Assembly: GCA_025618425.1 (NCBI GenBank)
Contig: CM046846.1
Coordinates: 32,481,409 to 32,545,408 of the forward strand
Source: Heliocidaris tuberculata
Taxonomy: Eukaryota > Echinodermata > Echinoidea > Camarodonta > Echinometridae
Direction of reading: 5' to 3'
DNA: 64,000 nt
Shown: one piece after another, positions 22,606-32,704 of the stretch
Numbering within the stretch: the stretch's first letter is position 1
Layout of the letters: every line of letters begins with the position of its first letter
Notes under the pieces: model-generated
Databases searched by the model: none
What the model was told of the DNA's origin: nothing
Seen by the model: only the letters and a program-made list of their open reading frames with translations
Program-made: the position numbers and the translations under genes

Positions 22606-23079
22606 AGCTTAGATTTCGGACTATTGAACTTTTTAAGATTAAGTCACCACATGCCCTCCATGGTCTCGTTTCACTGAGTATTCACAAGAGGATTACAAGG
22701 AAAAAGACATCCACCAAGGAAGACAGACTTGAGACATCGAGTGCCTCTTTGGACAGTGGCGTAGCTATGGGGTGTCACGAAGAGCACGTGCCCCTCCCCA
22801 ATCGAATTTCGAATAGGAAAAAATGGAGATAGAGAGTGAGAGGAGGAAAAGGAGAGGGGGATAAAGGATGATAATTATGACCCCATTCACAACCTTCCTT
22901 CACTCAATTCATGGCCTTGTTCTTTCGCATTTCCCTTCTCTTCGCTGCTTAGGTTCGGGCACAACTGCCTCCTTCAATCCTGAAGGTTCTTGCAGTCTTT
23001 TCTATAGGGTACCTCCTCCAGTGGCAGCAGGTGCAATAGACCAGGTATTCACCCTACTCTCTCTCTCTCTCTCTCTCTC
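22606..23079. other. Intergenic DNA with a short (CT)n
   Basis: It contains the word AGTGGCGTAGCTATGGGG, also seen inverted near 51830 (TGGCTACGCC), and a (CT)n directly before the TTAA-flanked element. The open frame at 22868-23083 has no known similarity. Confidence 0.45.
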
Positions 23080-23616
23080 TTAAAGGGGAATGAAACCCTG
23101 GGGGAAATTTCATTTTAATAAAAAGGGGGGATAGAGAAGTAATTTTTAAAAAGTTCCATTAAATTGGTTAAGAAATGAGAAAGTTATTAAAGTTTGAAAA
23201 GTCTCAATTTACTTTCTATGGCGATCCTCAAATTGGCAATGTTGCTTCAAATTTCATATTTTCTCCATTATCTCTAAAAATGACGCTTGTGTTTTTGTGA
23301 ACTCAACATATCTTGTGTCAAATACATTTCTCTATGATATATCTTGAGCTGAGAAGGAGACAAGCTGCACCTTGAGAGATAATGGGGAAAATATGAAATT
23401 TTGTGTACAAAACATATGGAGAGTTGTCCTACTAAACCTGTCATTTTGAAGCAACATTGCAAATTTGAGGATCGCCAGAGAAAGTAAATTGAGACTTTTC
23501 AAACTTTCATAACTTTCTCATTTCTTAACCGATTTTGATGAAACTTTTTTAAATTGCTTCTCTCTATCCTCTCTTTTCATTAAAAATGATTTTCCCCAGG
23601 GTTTTATTCTCCTTTA
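23080..23616. mobile_element. TTAA-bounded long-arm palindromic element, copy 1
   Basis: The left end is TTAAAGGGGAATGAAACCCTG and the right end CAGGGTTTTATTCTCCTTTAA. The arms are long inverted repeats of roughly 150-200 bp (AAAGTCTCAATTTACTTTC versus GAAAGTAAATTGAGACTTT). A second copy at 49175-49765 has the same structure. No transposase is encoded. TTAA borders fit a piggyBac-type target. Confidence 0.85.
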
Positions 23617-23814
23617 ATTTTCCGCATAGTGTATTGGTTTTAACGTGCAAATGACATGACAATCCCTATACAAATAGGATCTCAATTCAACATCCCATCT
23701 GAGGATCTGAATGCTTTCTCTGAATTCACACCTGTAATAAAAACAGTGGTGAGGCACGCTAACACACAATGCTGGCAGTCTGTCTGCAGAAACCACTCGT
23801 GAGATAATATTATC

Positions 23815-23862
23815 CCTCCCGAGGCAGACGCTCTATCCACTGTGCCACACCACCAATTCAGT
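23815..23862 (-). mobile_element. tRNA-like SINE head
   Basis: On the minus strand the sequence GTGTGGCACAGTGGATAGAG followed by CGTCTGCCTCGGGAGG has the A-box form of a tRNA-derived RNA polymerase III promoter. The 3' body is not clear. Confidence 0.45.
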
Positions 23863-24780
23863 CCGGTGCCCCCAAATATATAAACACCAATGCACCTCAG
23901 TGGCTGCACCCTATGGCTGCACCCACGCTATACGCCCTTCGACAAGTACCACTTTGGGAAACCGGTTCGCAGCGGAGGAAACACTCGAGAAGGTGCTGGA
24001 ACCGTCGCCGTCTTTTGCTATGAGAGAAGGGATGAAATAAAATCAGACTACTGAAATGTATCATTTCCCAAGATTCTTTTCATGCTCGCCGGGGCTCCAG
24101 GCAATAAGCCAGTGTCGAATCCTCCAGGAAACATTCACCAAAACGGCTTCCTTCCGCTTTTCTGTACTTAAAGATTATACTTTAAGTTCTGAATCTATGG
24201 CTGAATATTTATTAGTTGAGATAATTTAGGTCGAAATAAAAGTGTTTGTTCTGTATTTGCCTTCTTCATTATTTCTATATTTCCCTTGAATCAAAATGTG
24301 TCAAATAACTTATGCACTTTTATGATTTTTTTTTTAAAAATAGAAATCTAGCTTTAAAGCAAGCAGGCAAATCTAAGCCTGTAGGTAATCGTTAAAGACT
24401 ATGATTCACAAATTTGAATATAACATACCCTGTAGCGTTTTCTTTGACAGTTCGTATCATGTCTGCATTTGGGAACCAGGCAAGACACAGTATATAAGCA
24501 ACAAATAACAGTTATACACTCTTGTTCTTCCGTAGTTTAAGTGATGTGTCACTTTTATTTTGTCCTGTCCTACATGATGATTTCTTGGGCGTTTTTCCTT
24601 GACAGTTTCGTAAAATGTTTCTTTGGTACTAGCTGTTCTTGTAATCATGTAATCGCCGATTATAGAAGATTACCTTGACTAATTTAGGTCACATGTAGAG
24701 CCTCCCTTTCGACTATTCAAGCTACTCAGACCGACCCAGGACCGACCGATAATAACCGACAAGATAATTATGTAGAGGTG
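23863..24780. other. Intergenic DNA, nothing recognised
   Basis: Unique DNA; the 23930-24010 part is richer in GC. No supported gene. Confidence 0.45.
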
Positions 24781-24847
24781 TCGTAGCCGAGTGGTTAAAA
24801 ACACTCGACTGGAAATGCGAGGATCGTGGGTTCAGTCCCCGCTACGG
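24781..24847 (+). tRNA. tRNA-Ser(GGA)-like sequence, probably pseudogene or SINE head
   Basis: The ends TCGTAGC and GCTACGG can form a 7-bp acceptor stem with one G-U pair. CGAG/CTCG makes the D stem, and GTGGG-TTCAGTC-CCCGC a T arm. The anticodon loop CTGGAAA would give GGA (Ser), but the anticodon stem pairs badly and the long serine variable arm is absent. At 67 nt it is short. It is better read as a tRNA-derived repeat than a working tRNA. Confidence 0.5.
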
Positions 24848-24905
24848 AAGTTCTTTTATCTACATTGCTCTTTTATCGTACATTAAATGAACGGTGTTTG
24901 GCATA

Positions 24906-25318
24906 TTAACCCTTTCAGGACAGGAATTACTGAGGGGCTAAATTGATCAAATTTTGTTCTTCAAATTGGCAACAATAATTTTTTTTCTGCTTCTAATAAG
25001 GTGAAATGTCTTTGAAAACAATATACTATGGTTAGGAATTTTGTCGAAAAGTTGAAAAAATATCAATTTTCATTAAAAAGAACAAAGATTTTTTCAACCT
25101 CTCAATGTGTTGCCAATTTAAGGATTTCAAGGCATGTTTTCGTTTTTTTTTTTAATTCCTGTCATCAAACGCAATATGTCCTTGCAACAAAAAAAAGTGA
25201 GTGCAGAAATTTTTGCTCTTTCTAATCATGCATCTGGTATATTATTTAGAGCTCTGAATCAAAAGTTATTGAGCCATACCACAAAATGTGGTTAATTAAA
25301 TTGTCTCGAAAGGGTCAA
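24906..25318. mobile_element. TTAACCCTTTC MITE, copy 1
   Basis: It begins TTAACCCTTTCAGGAC and ends GTCTCGAAAGGGTCAA, inverted repeats of about 15 bp with TTAA at the left and a mutated TTAA at the right. The 413-bp body matches 44591-45006 (GGGGCTAAATTGATCA, CCACAAAATGTGGT). TTAA followed by CCC is the classic end of piggyBac-group elements. No ORF. Confidence 0.83.
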
Positions 25319-25882
25319 TACTTGTGTAAATGTGTTTCTTAAACAAAATAAAACAAAACAAAACAAAAATATTGGCCGTTCGCCGTAATGTGATTTTTTT
25401 TTTTGGGGGGGTGGGCCTGTTGTCGGTCTGGTATCAGTCTTGTCCGTGTAACCGGGGTAAAAGTCTTTTGCAACTGTTAGTCTTCCCTTTACGTCTTTCA
25501 GCCGGAGTCTTCGCAGTTTTCTCCCCTCTATTATCAATAAACACCTGCTCTCTATCTATTCCCATCTTCATTTGATGCATCTCGTCATTTGCTGTGTATT
25601 CAGCAGGTCTCCCTTCAATGGCCTTTACTTTTTTCCCTCATTTTGTGGGCATCTCCCATCATTTCCCTCTATTCATCCGATCTTTACACCGATGACTGCC
25701 ACGCTCTTAACCATTCTTCCCTTCCACCTGCTTCAAACCTTCTCTTAAAGCCGACCTCACGCAGTGTACGTCTTTGACTCTATATCCTTCCGTTGAGCAG
25801 TAGGCCAAGATTATATGCTACTCCTGGATTTCATGGCGAATGAGTCTTCAATCCGACTGACAAGTCAACTTCCATAGCCCTT
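25319..25882. other. Intergenic DNA, nothing recognised
   Basis: It contains AAAAC repeats near 25345 and a poly(T)/poly(G) run near 25395. The pyrimidine-rich stretch at 25500-25780 has an open frame without known similarity. Confidence 0.45.
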
Positions 25883-26160
25883 CACATGTAATGTTCCTAT
25901 CCATTCATTCATCAATTCTGTCGTTGTGGATAATAGAATTTAAAGGAATTGACCCCCCCCCCCCATATTTGGAAATTCTTATTTCTTTATCCTTTACATG
26001 TAATATTCCTACCCATGCATATATGTATTCAACACTATCAATATGAATACTAGAAATTAATGGAACTAAACACCGACAATCTTTTAAATTCTTGTTTCTA
26101 AATCCTTGACATGTCATATTCCTATCCGTGATATGTATATGACTGACTGGCACAACTCCT
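25883..26160. repeat. Diverged tandem repeat, about 113-bp period
   Basis: The word ACATGTAATRTTCCTAYCC (Y = C or T, R = A or G) starts near 25884, 25996 and 26109, giving about two and a half units separated by 112-113 bp. A poly(C) run lies in the first unit. Confidence 0.65.
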
Positions 26161-26247
26161 AAATGTAATATGTTGTGAATTTTTTTGGTTTCGTCCCATG
26201 AATATCATTTGAATTTGGTACAACGGGTTTATTTCCCATTGTAACGT

Positions 26248-26537
26248 GACAACGAAATTGCTGTCCATACGGTGTCCGATCTCTTTCCGTAGATATAAGC
26301 CAGATGCTGTAATAATCAGGGATATTCATCTGTAAAGACAGACTCTAGATGCAACAGCGTGTTTAATTCTCATTACTATATGTGCTTTGTATGACAACAA
26401 AATTGCTGTCCATACGGTGTCCGATATCTTTCTGTAGATATAAGCCAAAGGCTGTAAAAACCATGGATATTCATATGTAAAGACAGCCTCTAGATGCAGC
26501 AGCGTGTTTAATTCTCATTACTATGTATCATTTTTGT
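26248..26537. repeat. Direct duplication of a 145-bp unit
   Basis: Two copies begin GACAACRAAATTGCTGTCC at 26248 and 26393 and stay alike through CAGCGTGTTTAATTCTCATT. The copies differ at scattered positions, so this is a real duplication that has since diverged. Confidence 0.85.
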
Positions 26538-27169
26538 TTGAATCTAAAAAAGAATATTTTCACATCTTACGTAGATTTCACATTAACTCTTTAGGAGGAT
26601 CCGAAGTTGTATCCATTTTAATCTTGATTTATTCATCGTGTTTCATTGTCCTTACTCTATCAGATCTCATGCTGCACTTTTCCCCTTACTGTGGTATCTC
26701 ACATCGGATGGACAGCGAAATCTCACATAAATTCGCTCTACGTATTGGAATGAAACTTCGCCCATTTGCATAGGAGTGTTGCATTAAGAAAATAAAAAGT
26801 AAAAGAATAACAGTGATATATTGTTAACTATGGAATAGATTTCTTTAGAAGAAGTAATGTAACGAATTTTTTACGAATGCATCCACATGTATAGAGTACC
26901 ATGTTCGTTCAATATAAATTTCATTTTGATATACATCAAATTTATAAATAGTAACATAAATTTGGACTATAGATTGTTAATTCACTGTATAGTCAAATAA
27001 CACTTAAAGGGCCCTCTGTGTACGATACTTATGTTCAATCGCAGGTATAATGTTTTCATATCCAGAATGAAAAGTCAATACCTGAAGATACTGGATAAGC
27101 TCGCTTAACCTAGCAACCGCTTGCTTAGCCTAGCAACCGTCCACCGCTTTCTCGTATTAGTCATCTTCC

Positions 27170-27172
<3 letters not shown>
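26538..27172. other. Intergenic DNA, nothing recognised
   Basis: Unique AT-rich DNA. The frame ending at 26773 has no family resemblance. Near 27097-27140 GCTTAGCCTAGCAACCG occurs as a short direct duplication. Confidence 0.45.

Positions 27173-27240
<68 letters not shown>
27173..27240. repeat. (TC)n microsatellite
   Basis: An uninterrupted run of about 34 TC dinucleotides. Confidence 0.97.
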
Positions 27241-27243
<3 letters not shown>

Positions 27244-27249
27244 CCATCC

Positions 27250-27700
27250 CACCTTTTCCCTCCATAACGCTTGGTTTTAGTACGACGGCGCCACGGGTTT
27301 ACTCGCTACTCAATAGACAGGCGACTAACATTGCTCAAGAACGGACTGTTTTGTTAGATATTAGGTTTCCCGCCATTAAGGTTGTTACGTCATCATCTGT
27401 CAAAACCGCCTATAAATAAGCCGTTATTTATTGCAAGGGGGCGATGTCCAAAATGTATGTCTCAGACAGGGCGGCATCCATTTACGAAGGAACAAGCATC
27501 TTGATAATTGGCTACCCACGTGGACGTGATGCATGTAAAATTGATCGCAAGTAATTACTAAAGACAGGAACGCAAAGCCCGGCATAAGAGTTATTAGCGC
27601 GCCGAGATCAATTTACCAATAACTGATGAACAGGGTGATGTTTGCACTGAGAAACGAGGAAACAGTTTGCACTCGACATGGTTTTCATAAAATGGATTAT
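27250..27700. promoter_or_regulatory. Candidate cis-regulatory module (unproven)
   Basis: A repeat-free stretch with balanced base composition, flanked by CT microsatellites and free of long open frames. It contains a CRE/AP-1-like TTACGTCATC, a homeodomain-type GTAATTAC, TTGCAAGG, and the GC-rich AGCGCGCCGAG. Such an island in otherwise repeat-rich AT DNA suggests selection on non-coding sequence. Motif matches of this length occur by chance, so the call is tentative. Confidence 0.25.
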
Positions 27701-27824
27701 ACTGTCGCGCATCTGATATTTTGTGTGATGCAACAATTATTAATGCTTAAGTAGAGCTTGTCTTCCTATATCTAGCTCTAACTTGCTCTCTCGCTTCCTC
27801 TCTGCCCCCTTGAGCTTTCTCTCT

Positions 27825-27827
<3 letters not shown>

Positions 27828-27858
<31 letters not shown>

Positions 27859-27900
27859 CACTCATTCACTCCCTCTCATTCTCTTTCTCTTTCTCTCTCT
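27828..27900. repeat. (CT)n microsatellite, imperfect
   Basis: CT-rich run with TTC interruptions. The Ser/Leu/Phe open frame across it is a repeat product. Confidence 0.9.
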
Positions 27901-29639
27901 TCGTTTATACAATTCCCTTCTTACCGTCCTTCTGTTCATATTTATTTTCTTACATACTACCTCTTGTTGATTTCCCATACTTTACCATCTTTTTAAGCAA
28001 TTACTTATTATTATACTAGTAGTCCATCATATATGCATAACACTGAAATAATTAGCTTACTCCTCTACAGTAATTAACTTTCGTTCAATCTGTCCTTCAT
28101 GGTTATCCAAAGACAGTCTGTGGTGTAAGACTCTAATTATCATGCTAATTCAAAATTGTAATAGCAATGTCATGTTTTTGTTTTTTTTATAAAATAAATT
28201 AAAATGTTGCTTGAGTTCATCATCACCAATGACGCACTCATTGGTATCAATTTAACCCAAGGACACTAAAGCAAAACCACGGGGATAATGTAAAAGCTAT
28301 TCCTGGGAGTTATGAAATACCTTCGTGAGATATAACATGCTCCTAGATGTAACGAACATATTGTTGAGAAGGTTGTTGTTTTGTTTTTTTCTCTAAAAGA
28401 TGATGTTACGTAACTTATGTTACACTCGCCGAGGAATTATGAATAGTAAAGCTAATTTTTGAAATATTTTGCTTAATTTCACGTTTTGTAAAAAAAAAAA
28501 AAAAAATCAGAACTAAAACCTGAATACATACTGAAAGAGAGTTTCTCATGATAATTCTAAGTTAATTTTGATGAATAAAAAACATATTACAGGAGAGGTA
28601 CAGTGCGACATTTTAAAACTGTTATCGCTGCACACTTTATGCAATAATATGTTGTTTTCTTTTCCCCTCTCCAACAACATGGTATTGTGATCTGTGGTTC
28701 TTCTTATCCACTGCGCATTAAGTGTATTGCTTATGTGGAGTACACTAGATATATTTCATATTATTATTATTATCAATAATGCGTTAAAATCTAGAGTTTG
28801 GTGATCGGTTAATGGTAATGCTGAAAGAATGAACATTGCTTTGTATTGTGTGTACTCATACAGCTTAGTCATCGGACAAAACTTACACATTTTGTTTTTC
28901 GTCAGTCGTGGAATGGCTTGGCCAAACATGACAGGCCATGTGTTTTAAAGCATGATGCATCACATGGATAGATTGGATACATATCTCAGGTGCAAGTCGT
29001 ACACAAGTATCCCGACAGTGATTAAAGGAAAACAGATAACCCTTCAACCATCGGTCGTTAGGTATATATGAGTTTAAGGTATATAATAGACAGTGTTAGT
29101 AAAAGTTGAAAGAGCAATATGAAAAATATTTCCTTAATTTCTCACTTTTGGATACACCTCGGAGGGTAAAGCACATCCTCGAAACGGCTCGCTCTAGCGA
29201 ATGCTTGAATTTTAAAAAGATAATTCACATGTTTTGTGTTGTTTGACTTTTTGTTTATTTGTTTGTTTTTTTTTTTAATTATCTGGTACCCGATAAATAT
29301 CTTGTGTTATGGTGAATTTGATTTATTACTAATATCTCATCAATTAATTTGTTTGAGCTTATGATTTAAAGGTTAGTGTTCTTCCACGTCGATAGAACTA
29401 GAATGAGATTTATCGGAAATTTCCATTGGATAACACTGCAATTAAATGCAATTAAATGCATTTAAATGCAGTAATACAGATTTGCCGGGCTAGATAGACA
29501 ATTTTGTGCTCTTGTAGCTTTCAAGGCTATTTGGAGAAAACAGGATGATTTACTTTTTTTTCTTCATATCACCACAACGTTTTATATACGAAAACAGATC
29601 TCACGCAATTCACAAGCTTAATAAACACAATGGACTACC
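27901..29639. other. Intergenic DNA, nothing recognised
   Basis: Unique AT-rich DNA with homopolymer A/T runs (28170, 28490, 29265). No coding or RNA gene that I can support. Confidence 0.5.
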
Positions 29640-29830
29640 TTTAAAAGGACACAGACCACATCATCAATCATCGCTGTTTGCAAATGAGTTAACTTACACA
29701 TAATGAGTGTGTGCCCGATCTCATGACTGCATCCAACCAACCACGCCTGCAAGCACAGTTGGCGCCAAATCACGGCCTCCATGCGTCACCTGATTTTTAT
29801 CAATTAGGACCTAAAAAGGATTCCTTTCAC
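29640..29830. promoter_or_regulatory. Candidate cis-regulatory patch with E2F-like palindrome
   Basis: High-complexity DNA with the palindrome TTGGCGCCAA at 29759-29768 (E2F-like), ATGAGTTAAC, TTTGCAAAT and TCAATTAGG words. A plus-strand open frame (29711-29968) crosses it and reaches a possible donor AAGGTAATT at about 29895, so an exon is an alternative reading. Neither is proven. Confidence 0.22.
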
Positions 29831-30608
29831 AATCATTCCTTTGTATCGGTGTCAGGCAACAGGAAAATACAGAAATACTGGTTTTTTATTTATAAGGTAA
29901 TTGGAACAGGGTTATGTTGTCGTGCATTTGCATTACAATACCGGTTGATCTATCCAGTATTGGGGTGATTTAGAGCATAGTGTTCGATGTTTTACACATT
30001 TGTTGTAATTGTATGCTACGACAGCGTGTATCAAACCGTTAAACTTTATATTAGATTATCTTACTTCTTTATAAGAAATATTAAACTGATTGAAGTGTTC
30101 GACCTTATATAGAACTATTATGCATGACACGTTTTATTCATTTATTCTTTTTTTCAAAATTATTTAGGAATAGGCCGGTTTACTAACATATTCAAATTTT
30201 ATGCATGCTTTTTAAACAAAGGTTGTTCTTGACAACCTGAAAGATTGCCCGATGCTTGCCCGACATAGCAACAAGTAATGTATGCAAACTGGATTCCTAG
30301 TATTGTAGTCCATTTATTAATAACAGGTTGGTGGAATACCTGGTCACTAGGTCCTCCGGAAAGAAACATCCATAAATTTGAATAACTTAGTAAACCGGTC
30401 TATTCTACTGCCCTGTTTCAAGACACGTAATTCCGCATATACTGCTCACCAATTTTACCACGTGCTATAAGCAATATCAGTTAAAGAATTCAGAGATAGA
30501 ATTATATCGTTTTTGTTGTTGTTGTTGTTGTTGTTGTTTTTTTGTTTTTTTGTTTTTTGACGCAGTGAAGATCTCTGTTCTAACATAGCCATCTAAAGGT
30601 AATCAGCG
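29831..30608. other. Intergenic DNA with (GTT)n
   Basis: AT-rich DNA with a short GTT/T-rich tract at 30510-30560. No gene features. Confidence 0.5.
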
Positions 30609-30998
30609 TTAAAGAGAAGGTTGAATTCTGGGAGAGGTGAAAATAATTTGTGAGCTTTCTCATTCCTTTTATGTCAGTTCGGATAAACATCATAATAGAA
30701 ATGTCCCTTGCAAAGGATTGCTCTTCAAATACACTCCTATTCGAAATATGACAATAAATACTTGAAGTGTTCGGGCCGAACATTCATGCCATAATGTCGT
30801 ATGCAGTCCCATATACCCATTTCTGTGTACAGTGCATGTGCTTTTCATTGAGATTGGGTCAATTTCTTATCATTTTAATGATTCCAAAACCTCACAGTAC
30901 GCACCAATACTTACGTAGACATGACTAACCTTTCCTAATTGCTTTGAGGCAGTTTCTTTTACAATGTAATAGCAGGACCAGAAATCACCTTCAATATC
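30609..30998. mobile_element. GAAGGTTGAGTTCTGG element, TTAA-bounded on the left
   Basis: It begins TTAAAGAGAAGGTTGAATTC and runs through GAGCTTTCTCATTCC and AGTTTCTTTTACAATG to CCAGAAATCACC, the inverted end. The family is described under 17757-18276. Confidence 0.75.
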
Positions 30999-32051
30999 TG
31001 AAGTGTTTTATAAGAATGTAGCCGCATCTGTTACACAAAACATCTCCTGCCTATCTAATAAAGAACGTATACACTTACTTCCAGAACTGATTATATCCCA
31101 GATGTCGCTCGTAATACTAATCATTAGACCACATGGTGCCAAACCCTTATCTTCATCATGATCTCTAATTGCACAGCACCTCTTCAACTACTCACAAAGG
31201 TTAACCAAAAATGTAACGATGGCTGACATTATAGGAATGGGTGTTATTGGGAAATGGGTGATCAGACATATATGCTCTAACAACATTTTCCCCGGGCTTC
31301 ATGTATATTAAAAAATATATATACAGGGCCATAGGGCGATCTGGTGTTAGGTAAGGCTTATACGGTTGGGTTTGGGGTTGTTTATTGCGTTGGGTCCAAG
31401 GTTAAAGGTCGTAATTCAAGATAGAACTGTAAAATGAATGCTAAGCTATTGCTGCCGTAACATGTGTCATTAAATCGAAAAGTGACTGCCACGCAAGAGA
31501 GGAAGAATGAGAAGGAGAGAGAGAGAGGGGGGGGGGGGGGGGAGAAAGGGGAGGGGTCGAAATTGGTGTGTAAGCCTATGTAGACCGTCCATAAAAGTAT
31601 GAGATAATGTATTTTCTTAATGAATGTATCATCAAGACTTTGTGATTAATTTCATTAAGTGTGATTACATCATATCTATTTGTGCTCCTACTAAGGTTAA
31701 ATTATATGCAAGCGCGAAAACAGTTAATACAGCATTCATATATTATTCACATTGATTCCGGCGTTAAAGGTATACTGCCTAACGTTTCAACATGCTGCTG
31801 AAAGTACTAGTAGTTCAATTGGTTCTTGATTTTTCTTCAAATTTAAGAAAGAAAACTGAATAACATTCAGTATGAAAGGAAAATGAATATGAATTTTCAA
31901 TAAGAATAAGCATAGATATCATCCTAACTATACAGGAACAATTTCTAACGAATATTTATGCCATTGTGATTGTCTATATAATTTTCCTTCCCATAATCTT
32001 TTTGTGTTTAAAAGGTTGAAAGATACCTTTAACTTTGGAGGCTTGAGATTA
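30999..32051. other. Intergenic DNA with a poly(G) run
   Basis: Unique AT-rich DNA; GAGAG followed by a long G run near 31515-31542. No gene features. Confidence 0.5.
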
Positions 32052-32255
32052 TACACACACACTTACACCCGCGCACACACACCCACCCTCACACACATTG
32101 ACTTGTGGGGAACTGTATTGTTTTCTCCTTTTGTACTTTGTACCCCACAAGCACTTCTCCTATTGTATTTTGTACCCCACAAGCATGACGGAATAAAGGC
32201 CATCATTGTGCTCATTTTGTTCTCTGTACCCCACAAGTGTATCTATGTAAGGGCA

Positions 32256-32298
<43 letters not shown>

Positions 32299-32315
32299 AC
32301 ACGCACACACACACC

Positions 32316-32407
<92 letters not shown>
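32052..32407. repeat. (CA)n/(TA)n microsatellites around CCCCACAAG repeats
   Basis: CA-rich runs (32052-32100, 32258-32330) and a TA run of about 75 bases up to 32408 frame three copies of TACCCCACAAG (near 32140, 32171, 32227) and one inverted CTTGTGGGG. Long open frames here are Thr-His and Ile-Tyr dipeptide artefacts. Confidence 0.9.
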
Positions 32408-32410
<3 letters not shown>

Positions 32411-32548
32411 TGGTATCAGGTAAGAATAACAACGTAATCTTTAAATGTAATACTCATTGGTTTACATGGGTTTATATATAATTTACCCATGTAAACCAAT
32501 GAGTATTACATTTAAAGATTACGTTGTTATTCTTACCTGATACCAGTA
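32408..32548. repeat. Perfect 64-bp inverted repeat with 13-nt loop
   Basis: Arms 32408-32471 and 32485-32548 are exact reverse complements. The left arm starts directly at the end of the TA run with TACTGGTATCAGG. It would extrude as a very stable hairpin. It may be a recent fold-back element or an assembly or replication fold-back. Confidence 0.93.
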
Positions 32549-32704
32549 CTTTAGGTCGTAAACAAAATGATGGTATATCTAACATCAAAACAGGCAATAT
32601 AGTCTAAGTACTTCTCATAGAGTTAGTTGTGTGTATATTAAAATATATGGTACTTCTTCAGAATTTCGTATTGCATCCCATAAAATGGAATATGCACGTT
32701 TTTA

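Noticed and set aside
24781..24847. Functional tRNA-Ser gene
   Set aside because: No long variable arm, poor anticodon stem and only 67 nt; better read as a tRNA-derived repeat.
32004..32437. ORFs rich in Thr-His and Ile-Tyr
   Set aside because: Products of CA and TA microsatellites.
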